Shown piece after piece: positions 9,018-22,310 of a stretch of 64,000 bases of DNA. The stretch's first letter is position 1; every line of letters begins with the position of its first letter. Where the stretch lies: positions 124,001 through 188,000 of the forward strand of contig PBBL01000081.1 in NCBI GenBank assembly GCA_002716585.1, in the 5' to 3' direction. The notes below the pieces were generated by a model that had not been told where the DNA came from, did not search any database, and saw only the letters and a list, made by a program, of their open reading frames with translations. The stretch is from Myxococcales bacterium (GTDB lineage Bacteria; Myxococcota_A; Bradymonadia; Bradymonadales; GCA-2716585). Made by a program: the position numbers and the translations under genes.

Positions 9018-9677
9018 TCAGGGCTTGACCTGGCAGGGGTCGATGCTGAAGTGGTCGCGGAGGATGAAGCCGCTCAGGTAGACCCCCTCCGGGTCCCAGA
9101 TCTCCACCTCGACGAAGTCCCCGTCGCAGCCCGCGCGGCGCATGTCCAGCGAGGGGTTGACCTCGAACTCGCAGGTCGCGTTGTCGAGCGAGGGGCGGTC
9201 GCACAGCGGGCTGGGCGCCTCAAGGAGCTGCCGGTAGGCGCCCGGGATCGCCTCCGAGGTCCCACCCGCGGGCTGCCCCGAAGGGACCGGGGCCAGCACC
9301 TCCGTGTGAACCCACCCTCGCCAACCGATCTGCGTCTTGATGGGTGAGGCGGTGACCTCGATGAAGATCCAGGGGTTGGTCGCGGGGTCGGTCACCGCCT
9401 GGGTGCTGCTGGCCTCCGGGTCGGCGGCGGGTTGCCGGACGACGAGCGCGCCCTCGGGGATGACGCGGCCAGGGCGCACCCGGAAGGTGGTCGTGGGGCG
9501 CGCGAGCGACGGATCGGTGGGCTGGCGGCTGAGCATCACCGCCCCGAGCCTGGCGACCACCGAGCGCTCCCCGTGGGGGAAGGTCAAGCTGACGTCAGGG
9601 CGCTGAGGCCCTCTGGGTGGGCAGGCGAGGAGCGAGGCGGCGAGGATCAGGGTAAGCGCGAGCAGTCGGGTGTTCAT
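9018..9677 (-). CDS. Lipoprotein with SH3-like segment, function unknown
   Basis: A 219-residue predicted lipoprotein. The ATG at 9677 has GGAGAG just upstream. The signal peptide is MNTRLLALTLILAASLLAC, so Cys19 is the lipidation site. The mature part contains a stretch ending in IGWRGWVHTEVLA, which looks like the last strands of a bacterial SH3-like domain. This is followed by a Cys-containing C-terminal region (LCDRPSLDNATCEFEV, RAGCDGDF, SIDPCQVKP) that could form disulfides in the periplasm. It is convergent with xerD, with only three bases between the stop codons. No enzyme motif is visible. Confidence 0.75.
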   Translation of the reverse strand: MNTRLLALTLILAASLLACPPRGPQRPDVSLTFPHGERSVVARLGAVMLSRQPTDPSLARPTTTFRVRPGRVIPEGALVVRQPAADPEASSTQAVTDPATNPWIFIEVTASPIKTQIGWRGWVHTEVLAPVPSGQPAGGTSEAIPGAYRQLLEAPSPLCDRPSLDNATCEFEVNPSLDMRRAGCDGDFVEVEIWDPEGVYLSGFILRDHFSIDPCQVKP

Positions 9678-9875
9678 GGCTCTCCGGTTGCGGCTCGGCG
9701 GCGAAGGATTGCCGACGTGGGTATTGACTATAGGACAGTCGGTCATGTAGTCCACTCAGACCACCACCACGCCGCTGTTGTTGGATGGAAGGATGTTCAT
9801 TGCGGCCAGGTCGGTGTGAGGTTGATACCATGGACAAGGATGTCCCGGCCATGATCGATCGAAAGGAGTCCTTGA

Positions 9876-10724
9876 ATGATCCGGATGGTCCTCGCCCTGT
9901 TGTTTGCGGGATCGTTGGCTGCTTGTCAGGTCGCCCCTCGGGTGACCCCTGAATCCTCCTCCAACGCGCCTGAGCCAGAACACGTCCATGTCCCTCCAAC
10001 ACCCGTCGCCGCGCTGGCGGTGGACTCTGAGGTGAGGCCGACGCCCGCCGAAGAGGGGGTGGACGCCCCCGAGGCGGAGCTGGTGACAGCGGAGCCCCCC
10101 CCGAAGGTGGCGCTGCTGGAGGAGCCGATCCGCATCAAGCGGGCGTCGTTTCGGGTGGTCGATCCCCCCGAGGTGATCGTCTCGCGACAGCACGCCGACG
10201 ATGAGACGACCCACGTGGTCCACTACCGGGTCATCGTCGAGGAGGGGCTTGAGGGCGAGGCGACCGAGCTGACGAGGACCATCGACGTCGTGCTCAACCA
10301 CTCGGACGGGTGGCGCAAGGCGGGCTACGCGTTCAAGCAGGTCGAGGACGACGAAGACATTACGATCCTGCTGGCCAACCCCAAGACGGTCGATTCGCTC
10401 TGCCTGCCGATGCAGACGGGCGGCGTGCTCTCCTGCGCGGCGCGGCGTCGCGCCCACCTCAATTATCGGCGGTGGACCCAGGGCGCGAAGACCTGGGGCA
10501 GCGAGGTCAAGGGCTACCGCAGCTACCTGATCAACCACGAGGTGGGCCACCTCCTCGGGATGCCCCACATGAAGTGCCCTGGGACCGGGGCGCCAGCGCC
10601 CGTCATGTTGCCCCAGACCAAGTACCTCGACGGCTGCGCCCCCAATGGCCTCCCCACGACGAGCGAGCGCGGCATCCTCAAGCGCTGGAAGAGCCGCCGC
10701 GCCGATCGCTGGAAGAAGCCCTGA
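9876..10724 (+). CDS. DUF3152-like lipoprotein with metzincin-type zinc motif
   Basis: A 282-residue lipoprotein. AAAGGAG at 9862-9868 precedes the ATG. The signal peptide ends LAAC (Cys17), followed by a Pro/Glu/Ala-rich linker to about residue 80. The folded part ends in a perfect metzincin signature HEVGHLLGMPH (His221, Glu222, His225, His231), with a downstream Met (PVMLPQ, Met244) that could be the Met-turn. This organisation matches DUF3152, which I know mainly from actinobacteria. The surrounding Cys residues (LCLPMQ, LSCAAR, KCPG, DGCAP) suggest disulfides. Likely a surface- or periplasm-exposed zinc peptidase or a related domain; the substrate is unknown. Confidence 0.8.
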   Translation: MIRMVLALLFAGSLAACQVAPRVTPESSSNAPEPEHVHVPPTPVAALAVDSEVRPTPAEEGVDAPEAELVTAEPPPKVALLEEPIRIKRASFRVVDPPEVIVSRQHADDETTHVVHYRVIVEEGLEGEATELTRTIDVVLNHSDGWRKAGYAFKQVEDDEDITILLANPKTVDSLCLPMQTGGVLSCAARRRAHLNYRRWTQGAKTWGSEVKGYRSYLINHEVGHLLGMPHMKCPGTGAPAPVMLPQTKYLDGCAPNGLPTTSERGILKRWKSRRADRWKKP

Positions 10725-10908
10725 GGGCCACCCGGCGACGCTCCTGACAAACGTCATCTGTCTTTGCACATCAAGCGCTTCGGTCTGGTCTGGCGACGTC
10801 ATGTGGTGTAACCTGGCGATTGCTCCGGACTGGATCCGAGCGATCACCAGGCGCTCATCGCTTGAACTGAGCGACGTCGATCGCCCAGGCAGTAGAATCC
10901 AGGGTGTC

Positions 10909-11991
10909 ATGATGCACTCCAACGTTGAACCACCTCGCCCCTGGTGTGGCCGCACGCCGTTGCTGACGGTCATCTGGGACTGGGACGGCCGCGAGCCGAT
11001 GGACCTGCCGGATCAGGACACGCTGCCGCTGGATCTGCTGCGCCACCCCGCGGGCGGGCGCGACGGCGAGTGGGCGCTCCTGGGTGAGGAGGAGCGCGAC
11101 GAGGGGCTGGACGTGGTCGAGAGCGTGCACTTCATGCTGCGGCGCCTGATCCACACCAACAGCGACTTCGCCCGCGCCGCGCTCTACGGGTTGGCGCTGG
11201 AGCAGCCCGTGGTGACGTACGCCGATCGCCTCCTGGAGCGCCTCGCGCACATCCACCGTGACGACCTCCTCCCCCACGCGCGCTGGCTCGTGAGCGAAGC
11301 GGCCCACCGCGAGCCGCTCAAGCTGGGCATGTTGCTGCTGGGCCTGTCGGGGCGCCACGACGACCTCGTGGACCTGCGGGCGCTGGCGCGCCACGACGAG
11401 CTGACCCTGTTCGCGCTCAAGGCCACCGAGCTGCTGTGTGACGATCCGACCGACCTCTGGTGGGAGATCGCGCGCAAGGCGCGGGGCTGGGGGCGGGTTC
11501 ACGCCGTCAAGCGGCTCTCCGAGGTCGTCTACGATCGCCCCGACGTCCGCGCCTGGCTCATCCGCTACGGGTGCTGGAACACGGTCGCCCCCGATCACCT
11601 GGCCTGGATCTGCGCCGACGCGGGTGACCTGGTGTCGGTCCTGGAACGCAGCCTGGTCGATCGCGCGACGTTGGAGGGGGCCTCGCTGATCCTCGGGACG
11701 TTGGCGCGCACCTCCTACGACGGCGACATGGACGCCTACGAGGACGGCGCCGAGGCGACCCTCCTCTTTCTGGAGCACGTCGAGGCGCGCAGCGACCTGG
11801 AGGCGTTTGTGCCGACGCTCCAGGCCCTCATTCGCTGGGTCTCCTGGCCCGACGCGATCGAGCGCGGCGCCGAGCCCTGGAAGCGACGGATCGCGCAAGG
11901 TTGGGGAGACGCGCAGCGCGCCCGGGTGCTCCAGTCCTGTCGGAAGCTGCTCGCGGTGCACGACGAGGGTCAGCCGAGCCAGCGCGCGTGA
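10909..11991 (+). CDS. Hypothetical alpha-helical protein
   Basis: About 360 residues from the tandem ATGs at 10909 and 10912, with CCAGGG a few bases upstream; an in-frame extension further 5' would overlap the previous gene and looks non-coding. There is no signal peptide or membrane segment, so it is probably cytoplasmic. It consists of regularly spaced amphipathic helices rich in Leu, Ala, Arg and Asp, with a WWEIARKARGWGRVHAVKRL segment near the middle. The pattern suggests a HEAT-like helical repeat or immunity-type scaffold. I do not recognise the family. It precedes the gltB promoter. Confidence 0.65.
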   Translation: MMHSNVEPPRPWCGRTPLLTVIWDWDGREPMDLPDQDTLPLDLLRHPAGGRDGEWALLGEEERDEGLDVVESVHFMLRRLIHTNSDFARAALYGLALEQPVVTYADRLLERLAHIHRDDLLPHARWLVSEAAHREPLKLGMLLLGLSGRHDDLVDLRALARHDELTLFALKATELLCDDPTDLWWEIARKARGWGRVHAVKRLSEVVYDRPDVRAWLIRYGCWNTVAPDHLAWICADAGDLVSVLERSLVDRATLEGASLILGTLARTSYDGDMDAYEDGAEATLLFLEHVEARSDLEAFVPTLQALIRWVSWPDAIERGAEPWKRRIAQGWGDAQRARVLQSCRKLLAVHDEGQPSQRA

Positions 11992-12048
11992 GCGGGGCGA
12001 AGCCGCCTGGATCACGCCGAACGCGGCGCAGGCGGCGCAGGTCGAGGT

Positions 12049-12077
12049 TTGACGCAACGCGTCAGATGGACTATATA
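12049..12077 (+). promoter_or_regulatory. Strong sigma-70-type promoter upstream of gltB
   Basis: TTGACG at 12049-12054, exactly 17 bases, then TATATA at 12072-12077. Both hexamers match consensus in five of six bases. It is the best match in the 334-base gap between the helical protein and gltB, and lies about 250 bases upstream of the gltB start. Confidence 0.65.
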
Positions 12078-12083
12078 GGATAG

Positions 12084-12325
12084 GGATAGGGAGATCATGA
12101 GCATAGCCCATTCCTCTCGATCCAGGGGTCGGGTTCCCCACCCCGGGACCACCCAGACATTCGAGCCCTGAGCCGGGTCGGCTCGGTGTTCCGCTCGAAC
12201 GTCACCGCGCCCACCCCGGGACACCCGAAGCATCACAGCGTCCCTCGTTGTCGTTCAACAGGGGCGCTTGTCTGTCTGGTGCGTGTGTGTGCCCAACCCG
12301 GGCGCCCTTGTCTGGAGAATGCCTT
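12084..12325 (+). other. Long (about 240-base) gltBD 5' leader
   Basis: If transcription starts just past the TATATA box, gltB mRNA has an untranslated leader of roughly 240 bases. It has GC-rich, partly self-complementary blocks (for example around 12126-12152) but no riboswitch class I can recognise. GGAG at 12313-12316 is the gltB ribosome site. This covers the rest of the gap from 11992 to 12325; no coding gene is seen in it. Confidence 0.4.
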
Positions 12326-16846
<4,521 letters not shown>

Positions 16847-16861
16847 GCAGAGGTTGAGCGA

Positions 16862-18313
16862 ATGGGCAAGCCCACTGGGTTCATGGAGTACGAGCGCGAG
16901 TCAACGCCGCTGAGGCCGGTTGAGGAGCGCATCAAGGATTGGAACCTGATCTACGAGCACCTGCCTCAGGAGCGGATCCAGAAGCAGGCCGCGCGGTGCA
17001 TGGACTGCGGCGTGCCGTTCTGCAACTCCGGTTGCCCGCTGGGTAATGTCATACCGGACTGGAACGACCTGGTGTACCGGGATCGGTGGCAGGAGGCGCT
17101 GACCCGGCTGCACTCGACCAACAACTTCCCGGAGTTCACGGGCCTGGTGTGCCCGGCGCCGTGCGAGGCGTCCTGCGTGCTGAACATCAACGCCAGCCCG
17201 GTGACGATCAAGCAGATCGAGTGGTCGATCATCGATCGCGGCTTTCGGGAGGGGTGGGTGACGCCGCGACCTCCCGACCGTGAGACGGGCCGCTCGGTGG
17301 GGATCGTGGGCTCGGGGCCAGCCGGGTTGTCGGCGGCGCAGCAGCTGCGCCGCGCCGGGCACGCGGTCACGGTGTACGAGAAGGCCGACGCCGTGGGAGG
17401 GCTGCTGCGCTACGGGATCCCGGACTTCAAGCTGGAGAAGTGGATCATCGATCGGCGCGTAGAGCAGATGGAGGCGGAGGGCGTCGTCTTCGAGGTCGGG
17501 GTGACGATCGGCGAGGACGTTCGCGGCGCCGAGCTGCGGGAGCGGCACGACGCGGTCTTGCTGGCGTGCGGCAGCGAGCACCCCCGGGACACCCAGCTGG
17601 AGGGTCGCGAGCTGGACGGGATCATGTTCGCGATGGACTTCCTGGTGCCTCAAAACCGGCGCGTGGCGGGGAAGGAGAGCCCCGAGGTGACGGCGGAGGG
17701 CAAGCGGGTGGTCATCCTGGGGGGTGGGGACACGGGGTCGGACTGCCTGGGGACCTCGCATCGGCAGGGGGCGCTCTCGGTGACCCAGCTGGAGCTGATG
17801 GAGCGCCCCCCGGACGACCGCGATCCATCCACGCCGTGGCCGATGTGGCCGCTGAAGATGCGGACCTCCAGCTCCCAGGAGGAGGGGGGGATGCGTGACT
17901 TTGGCGTGATGACCAAGCGCTTCTCGGGCTCCAACGGCCACGTCGAGCAGCTCCAGGCGGTGCGGGTGACCGTGGAGGAGGATCCGAAGACCGGGCAGCG
18001 GCGGATCGTGGAGGTGCCCGGGTCGGAGTTTGAGATCCCGTGTGACCTCGTGCTCCTGGCGATCGGGTACGTCCACCCGATCCGCGAGGGGCTGCTCGAC
18101 GAGCTGGACGTGGAGCTGACGCGCCGCGGGAACGTGCGGGCCAACACAAACACCTTCGAGACCTCGGTTCCCGGGGTGTTCGCGGCGGGCGACATCCGGC
18201 GGGGGCAGTCGCTGGTGGTCTGGGCGCAGTGGGAGGGTCGCGAGGCCGCGCGAGCCATCGATCGGTACCTCGTCGGGCAGCCGCGCTTGCCTTCGCGGGA
18301 CACCATCCTGTAG
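16862..18313 (+). CDS. gltD: Glutamate synthase small subunit (electron-transfer flavoprotein)
   Basis: A 483-residue beta subunit that takes electrons from NAD(P)H via FAD and two 4Fe-4S clusters and passes them to GltB. The N-terminal ferredoxin-like Cys motifs are CMDCGVPFCNSGCPLGN and CPAPCEASC. The first dinucleotide fold is VGIVGSGPAGLSAAQQL near residue 145 (FAD). The second, RVVILGGGDTGSDCLG near 280, is for NAD(P)H. The C-terminal GVFAAGDIRRGQSLVVWA is the usual FAD-closing motif. Length and motif order match GltD. It starts 15 bases after the gltB stop codon, so the two form an operon, with the SDR gene 90 bases further on. Confidence 0.96.
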   Translation: MGKPTGFMEYERESTPLRPVEERIKDWNLIYEHLPQERIQKQAARCMDCGVPFCNSGCPLGNVIPDWNDLVYRDRWQEALTRLHSTNNFPEFTGLVCPAPCEASCVLNINASPVTIKQIEWSIIDRGFREGWVTPRPPDRETGRSVGIVGSGPAGLSAAQQLRRAGHAVTVYEKADAVGGLLRYGIPDFKLEKWIIDRRVEQMEAEGVVFEVGVTIGEDVRGAELRERHDAVLLACGSEHPRDTQLEGRELDGIMFAMDFLVPQNRRVAGKESPEVTAEGKRVVILGGGDTGSDCLGTSHRQGALSVTQLELMERPPDDRDPSTPWPMWPLKMRTSSSQEEGGMRDFGVMTKRFSGSNGHVEQLQAVRVTVEEDPKTGQRRIVEVPGSEFEIPCDLVLLAIGYVHPIREGLLDELDVELTRRGNVRANTNTFETSVPGVFAAGDIRRGQSLVVWAQWEGREAARAIDRYLVGQPRLPSRDTIL

Positions 18314-18403
18314 CGAAGTCATGGCGCTCGCCCTCTCCTGGCGACATGAGTCGGCGCGGGCGTGACGTGCACATCAAGTCTGGTGGATAGGAGCCTGTAA
18401 CCA

Positions 18404-19141
18404 ATGAACGTTGCCTTTCTTGGGGCCAGCCGCGGCATGGGCCGCGCGTTGGCCCGGTTGATGGCGGAGCGCGGCGCGGGGCTGGTCCTGCTCGGTCGAG
18501 ATGTGGAGCAGCTCGAAGTCAGCGCCCGTGACCTGGAGCTGCGCGGGGCGCTGAGCCCGGTTGGGGTTCAGCGCTGCGATCTGGAGGACCCCGAGAGCCT
18601 GCGGCCTGCGCTGGAGGGGGCGAAGGAGCACCTCGGCGATCTCGACACGGTGGTGGTCACCGCTGGAATGTTCGGGACCCAGGACGAGCTGGAGGCGGAT
18701 CTGGAGCGCGCTCGCCGTGTGTTGGAGGCCAACTTCACCCACACGATCCTCTTCTGCGAGCACGCCCGCGCGCTCCTGATGGAGCGGGGCGGGGGGACGC
18801 TGTGCGTGTTCAGCTCCGTGGCCGGGGAGCGGGGGCGCAAGCCGGTCGGCCTCTACGGGGCGAGCAAGGCGGGCTTATCGCATTACCTGGAGAGCCTCGA
18901 TCACAAGTACCGCGCCGATGGGCTCAAGACCGTGTGCGTCAAGCCAGGGTTCGTCAAGACCGGCATGACCCACGGCCTCAAGCCGCCGCCGTTCGCGGGC
19001 GAGCCCGACGAGGTGGCGCGGCGCGTGCGCAAGGCGATTGAGCGCGGCGAGCCCGAGGTCTACACCCCGGAAATCTGGGGGCTGATCATGGCCGTGATCC
19101 GCAGCCTCCCGCGGTCGGTCATGCGCCGGGTGAACTTTTGA
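18404..19141 (+). CDS. SDR-family oxidoreductase (DprE2-like)
   Basis: A 245-residue short-chain dehydrogenase/reductase. The cofactor motif GASRGMG lies at 7-13, with VVVTAGMFG as the NNAG-equivalent strand. The catalytic Ser is in VFSSVAG (137-138), with Tyr151 and Lys155 in YGASK. The PGFVKTGMT segment and basic C-terminus (IRSLPRSVMRRVNF) resemble the 2-epimerase/keto-reductase DprE2 branch, but no DprE1 oxidase is adjacent, so that substrate is only a guess. The ATG at 18404 follows TAGGAG with a somewhat long spacing of 11. It may be read through from gltD. Confidence 0.85.
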   Translation: MNVAFLGASRGMGRALARLMAERGAGLVLLGRDVEQLEVSARDLELRGALSPVGVQRCDLEDPESLRPALEGAKEHLGDLDTVVVTAGMFGTQDELEADLERARRVLEANFTHTILFCEHARALLMERGGGTLCVFSSVAGERGRKPVGLYGASKAGLSHYLESLDHKYRADGLKTVCVKPGFVKTGMTHGLKPPPFAGEPDEVARRVRKAIERGEPEVYTPEIWGLIMAVIRSLPRSVMRRVNF

Positions 19142-19152
19142 CACGAACCCGC

Positions 19153-19470
19153 TCATGAAGCGCGCCTCCGCGCCACCACGCTCCCCAGCCCGAGCATGAT
19201 CCAGATCGACGCGCCCGAGCCCCCGGAGGGGACGGCGCAGGACAACAGCCCGTCGTCCACGTCGTCCGATACGACGACCTCTTCAGGAGGCCCGACGTTC
19301 CCTGCGAGGTCCACGGGGTAGACGTTGAGCGTGAAGGCGACGTCGCGCTGCTCGTCAGGGCCACCCTCGGACCAGTTGAGCACGAGCGCCCCAGACATCG
19401 CGAAGACCCGCACCGGGTGGACTCGACTCCTGGAGAGGGCAGGAACGATTCGAGGCGATGCGTTGTTCAT
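19153..19470 (-). pseudogene. Remnant or small gene ending in a MYXO-CTERM-like sorting tail
   Basis: An open frame of up to 105 codons on the minus strand, convergent with the SDR gene. The middle, PVDLAGNVGPPEEVVV, looks like the end of a fibronectin-like or Ig-like surface domain. The C-terminus has Cys, a Gly/Ser-rich stretch, a hydrophobic run (SIWIMLGLGSVVA) and ARRR: the layout of MYXO-CTERM sorting signals. There is no signal peptide and no ribosome site at the ATGs at 19470 or 19398, as expected if the 5' part of a larger secreted protein was lost. A real 81-105-residue gene remains possible. Confidence 0.4.
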
Positions 19471-19664
19471 CCGTCCAGAGCGCCGCTCGGCGTTGCGAGG
19501 TGCGGCGACTGGATCGCTTCTGGTGTTGTCGGCCGTCGCGGTATACCCTGGGGCGGCTCCTCGGTCCGGCGCAGCCCATGGCGTGCAGGCCGAGCAGCCA
19601 GGTTGATTTCGGGAGTCGCGCTCAGGCGCGGCTCGGTACGATAGATTGAACGGAGGAGGTCGCT

Positions 19665-19919
19665 ATGAATGAACTCAGCAACTACTTGATCGATAACCTG
19701 GTCCTGGATTTCCGGGGAGACGTCGATATGGAGACGCTGAACGAACTCCTCCTTCGCGATGGCAGCCAACTGGCGCACGATCTCCGGGCGCGGTTGATCT
19801 CACAGGATGGCGTCGATGACTTCCTCCTGGTGCTCGCGGACTGCCTCAAGGACTTCCTGCGCGAAGGAATCTCGGAAGAGCTCGTGACGGAGCAGATCGG
19901 GATGTACGTCAACGCGTAA
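19665..19919 (+). CDS. Small acidic protein, unknown function
   Basis: An 84-residue protein with an excellent ribosome site (GGAGGAGG six bases before the ATG), so it is very likely translated. It is acidic and probably all-helical (NELSNYLIDNLVLDF, DDFLLVLADCLKDFL), with one Cys and no signal or membrane segment. No family recognised. A 63-base palindrome begins ten bases after its stop, separating it from the convergent VIT/VWA gene. Confidence 0.75.
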   Translation: MNELSNYLIDNLVLDFRGDVDMETLNELLLRDGSQLAHDLRARLISQDGVDDFLLVLADCLKDFLREGISEELVTEQIGMYVNA

Positions 19920-19928
19920 GCGTTCGGA

Positions 19929-19991
19929 CGCCGGTCAGAGCGACAACGCCGACCTCCACTCTGGAGGTCGGCGTTGTCGCTCTGACCGGCG
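19929..19991. terminator. 63-bp near-perfect palindrome between convergent genes
   Basis: Two perfectly complementary 30-base arms (19929-19958 and 19962-19991) around a three-base loop. It lies between the stop codons of the small gene (19919) and the VIT/VWA gene (20002), as expected for a bidirectional terminator. Neither side has a T run. The length and perfection are well beyond an ordinary intrinsic terminator. Confidence 0.65.
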
Positions 19992-20001
19992 CCGTCGGCG
20001 C

Positions 20002-22155
20002 TCAGAACACCGAGAAGGCCTCCCCGGCGTCTTCAAAGTCGACGTTCCGGCCAATGGACATCTTGCGCTTGAGCGCTGGCCGCTCCTCCAGCAGGTCGAA
20101 GTACTCCTTGGAGCCGTACTTGATCCGCTTCGCCCTGGAGGGATCGACCCCAGCCTCCTGCCAGACACCGTTGTTGTGGATGAACAGCTTGCCGTCGATG
20201 TAGCGGGTCGCGCGGTTTTCGGCCTCGGACGCCGATCCGGCGGTCTTCAGCTCGTTCGCCGCGATGGACGACTCGACGGCGTCTGCGCCGGAGTCGAAGT
20301 CGAACCCCTTGCGGTTCTTCAGCGCGCTCTCGCGGCGGCGGCGCTCGGCCTCGAAGCCGCGGGTCGCCACGCCTGGCCGAGGTGAGCCCTCAAGCTCCTC
20401 ATCATCGACGGCGAGGTAGCTGGTGTAGGGGGTGACGAGACCGTAGGCGCGGGCGAGCCGGATCACCTCGGCCTTCAGCTCGGGGATCTCGCCCTTGCCT
20501 CGGATCTCCTCAAGGAGGTAGCCGACCTTGCGGGTCGCCCACAGCTTGGGGATGAAGTCGTGGGCCACGGTGGCGTCCCCTGACGAGGTGTGCCCCTCGA
20601 TCTCGTCGAACTCCAGCGTGATCTCCTCGTCCCCGAAGCGGCCGTGCAGGTCGATGCCCGAGGGCAGCGCGCCGCGCGTGCGGCCCATGACGACCACCTG
20701 GCCGCCGCGGAACAGGTCGGGGAGGCGCTTCGGGTAGACGTCGAAGACCCCGGAGGTGTTGTACTCCAGCTTCAGGTCGGCCATGACCGGGTAGCTGATC
20801 CGGTTGACCAGATCGGTGACCTTGAGCTTGATGTCCTCGTTGGGGCGGACGTAGTCGCTGATGCCGCCGTTTCCGGTGGCGATCTGGTCGAGGAGGGTGG
20901 TGTTGACCCCCCACCCCACGCCGTAGGTGAAGATCCGGGCGCGCTGGGCGTTGCGCGCCTGGGTGCGTCGGATGATCGCCTGGACGTCCATCTCACCGAC
21001 GGTGGGGCGCCCGTCGGTCATGAAGATCACGAAGTGCAGCCCGTCGTCGGGCGCCTGCGAGGCGAGCGCGGTCTCCAGCGCGTCGTCGATCGCCGTCCCC
21101 CCGGCGGCCTCAAGGCGGCTGGCGAAGGCCAGCCCATGCCTCACCGCGTCGGGCGTGGCGGGCGTGGGGCGCGTGAACAGGGTCTCCAGGCCCGTTGAGA
21201 AGCGGACGACGTTGAAGTGATCCCGAGGTCGAAGCGTCCGAATGCACTGCGCCAGCGCGGCGCGGGCCTGCTCCATCTTCTCGCCTGCCATCGAGCCGCT
21301 GGTGTCCACCACGAACGTCACCGTCTTGCCCGGAATGTCGTCCTCGTCCACCTCCAGCTTCGGAGCCAGGATCATCAAATAATACCCATCCTCGCCGCCC
21401 TTCCCGTCCGGGTCGTAGGTGAGGATCGACATCCCGACGTCGTCATCGCTGGTCCCGAGGTAGAGCAGGAAGTCGCGCTCCAGATCCGCGGCGTCCTCCT
21501 CCAAGCCCACCGTGACGCGGTGATCCGAGGCGCGCGAGACGTCCACGCGGTGCGTCGGCGAGTAGACCGCCTTGAGCGGGGCGTTTGAGGAGATGTTCGC
21601 GACCAGGGTGAAGTCCTCCATCAAGCGGGCCGCCTTGCGACCGGTCTTGAGTGGGTAGATCAGCCGCCTCGTACTCCCGGCGCGGCCGATCACCGAGGCG
21701 TAGGCGATCTCCACCTTCTGCTCCCCACGCGCCGGGACCGGGAAGATCCGTGCTTGAAAGAGCTGCCCGTCGATGTACTCCACCAACCCGGGATCCTGCG
21801 TGCGGCGCACGATCCGCTCGTAGATGGCGCGCGCCTTGCTTCGCTCCAGGACCGCCCCCGGCGTCTTCCTGCCGTTGATCCACAGCGAGAAGTCCGACAC
21901 CGTCGAGCCCTTCGGGACCGGGAAGTAGAAGGTCGCCTCAAGCTGCCGGTCGGTGTGGTTGACGAACACCTGCTCCACGCGCGTGACGGCGGCCTGATCC
22001 GTGACCTGGATGTTCACGCGGTGGCTCTTGATCGCCAGCGGTGGGAGTGATTGTTCGGATGGGATCAACAATCCAATCGCTTGCCCCTCATGGGAGTAAC
22101 CGGTGGTGAGGGCGAAGGCGATCAGGGCGATCGCGGCGAGTGTGATTCGGGACAT
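20002..22155 (-). CDS. Secreted VIT and VWA domain protein
   Basis: A 717-residue exported protein with GGAG about eight bases before the ATG. Signal peptide about 1-26 (LAAIALIAFALTTGYS). The VIT (vault/inter-alpha-trypsin) domain covers about 40-170, including the typical NHTDRQLEATFYFPVPKGS. The VWA domain runs from about 278 to 460, with the metal-binding MIDAS sequence FVVDTSGSMAGEK (Asp284-Ser288). The C-terminal third is charged. This is the inter-alpha-trypsin-inhibitor heavy-chain-like architecture, used in bacteria for extracellular or periplasmic protein-protein contact. The partner is unknown. No C-terminal sorting tail is seen. Confidence 0.85.
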   Translation of the reverse strand: MSRITLAAIALIAFALTTGYSHEGQAIGLLIPSEQSLPPLAIKSHRVNIQVTDQAAVTRVEQVFVNHTDRQLEATFYFPVPKGSTVSDFSLWINGRKTPGAVLERSKARAIYERIVRRTQDPGLVEYIDGQLFQARIFPVPARGEQKVEIAYASVIGRAGSTRRLIYPLKTGRKAARLMEDFTLVANISSNAPLKAVYSPTHRVDVSRASDHRVTVGLEEDAADLERDFLLYLGTSDDDVGMSILTYDPDGKGGEDGYYLMILAPKLEVDEDDIPGKTVTFVVDTSGSMAGEKMEQARAALAQCIRTLRPRDHFNVVRFSTGLETLFTRPTPATPDAVRHGLAFASRLEAAGGTAIDDALETALASQAPDDGLHFVIFMTDGRPTVGEMDVQAIIRRTQARNAQRARIFTYGVGWGVNTTLLDQIATGNGGISDYVRPNEDIKLKVTDLVNRISYPVMADLKLEYNTSGVFDVYPKRLPDLFRGGQVVVMGRTRGALPSGIDLHGRFGDEEITLEFDEIEGHTSSGDATVAHDFIPKLWATRKVGYLLEEIRGKGEIPELKAEVIRLARAYGLVTPYTSYLAVDDEELEGSPRPGVATRGFEAERRRRESALKNRKGFDFDSGADAVESSIAANELKTAGSASEAENRATRYIDGKLFIHNNGVWQEAGVDPSRAKRIKYGSKEYFDLLEERPALKRKMSIGRNVDFEDAGEAFSVF

Positions 22156-22250
22156 GATGGCAGCTCCGCGAGGTGATCGAGCGCGCCGGTGAGGTCGCCG
22201 GGTTAATCACGCAGGAGGGGGGAGGTTCGATCTGAAAAGGTGGGGTGGGG

Positions 22251-22284
22251 AACAAAAAAGGCCCCGCGCTCTCGCGCGGGGCCC
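22251..22284 (-). terminator. Rho-independent terminator after the matrixin gene
   Basis: On the minus strand a perfect 10-bp GC stem (arms 22274-22283 and 22260-22269) with a four-base loop is followed directly by six T residues (22259-22254). It sits about 27 bases past the stop codon of the 22311-23693 gene. It is a textbook intrinsic terminator. Confidence 0.9.
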
Positions 22285-22310
22285 TGGTTGTGGAGGACGC
22301 CAGGGGAGGT

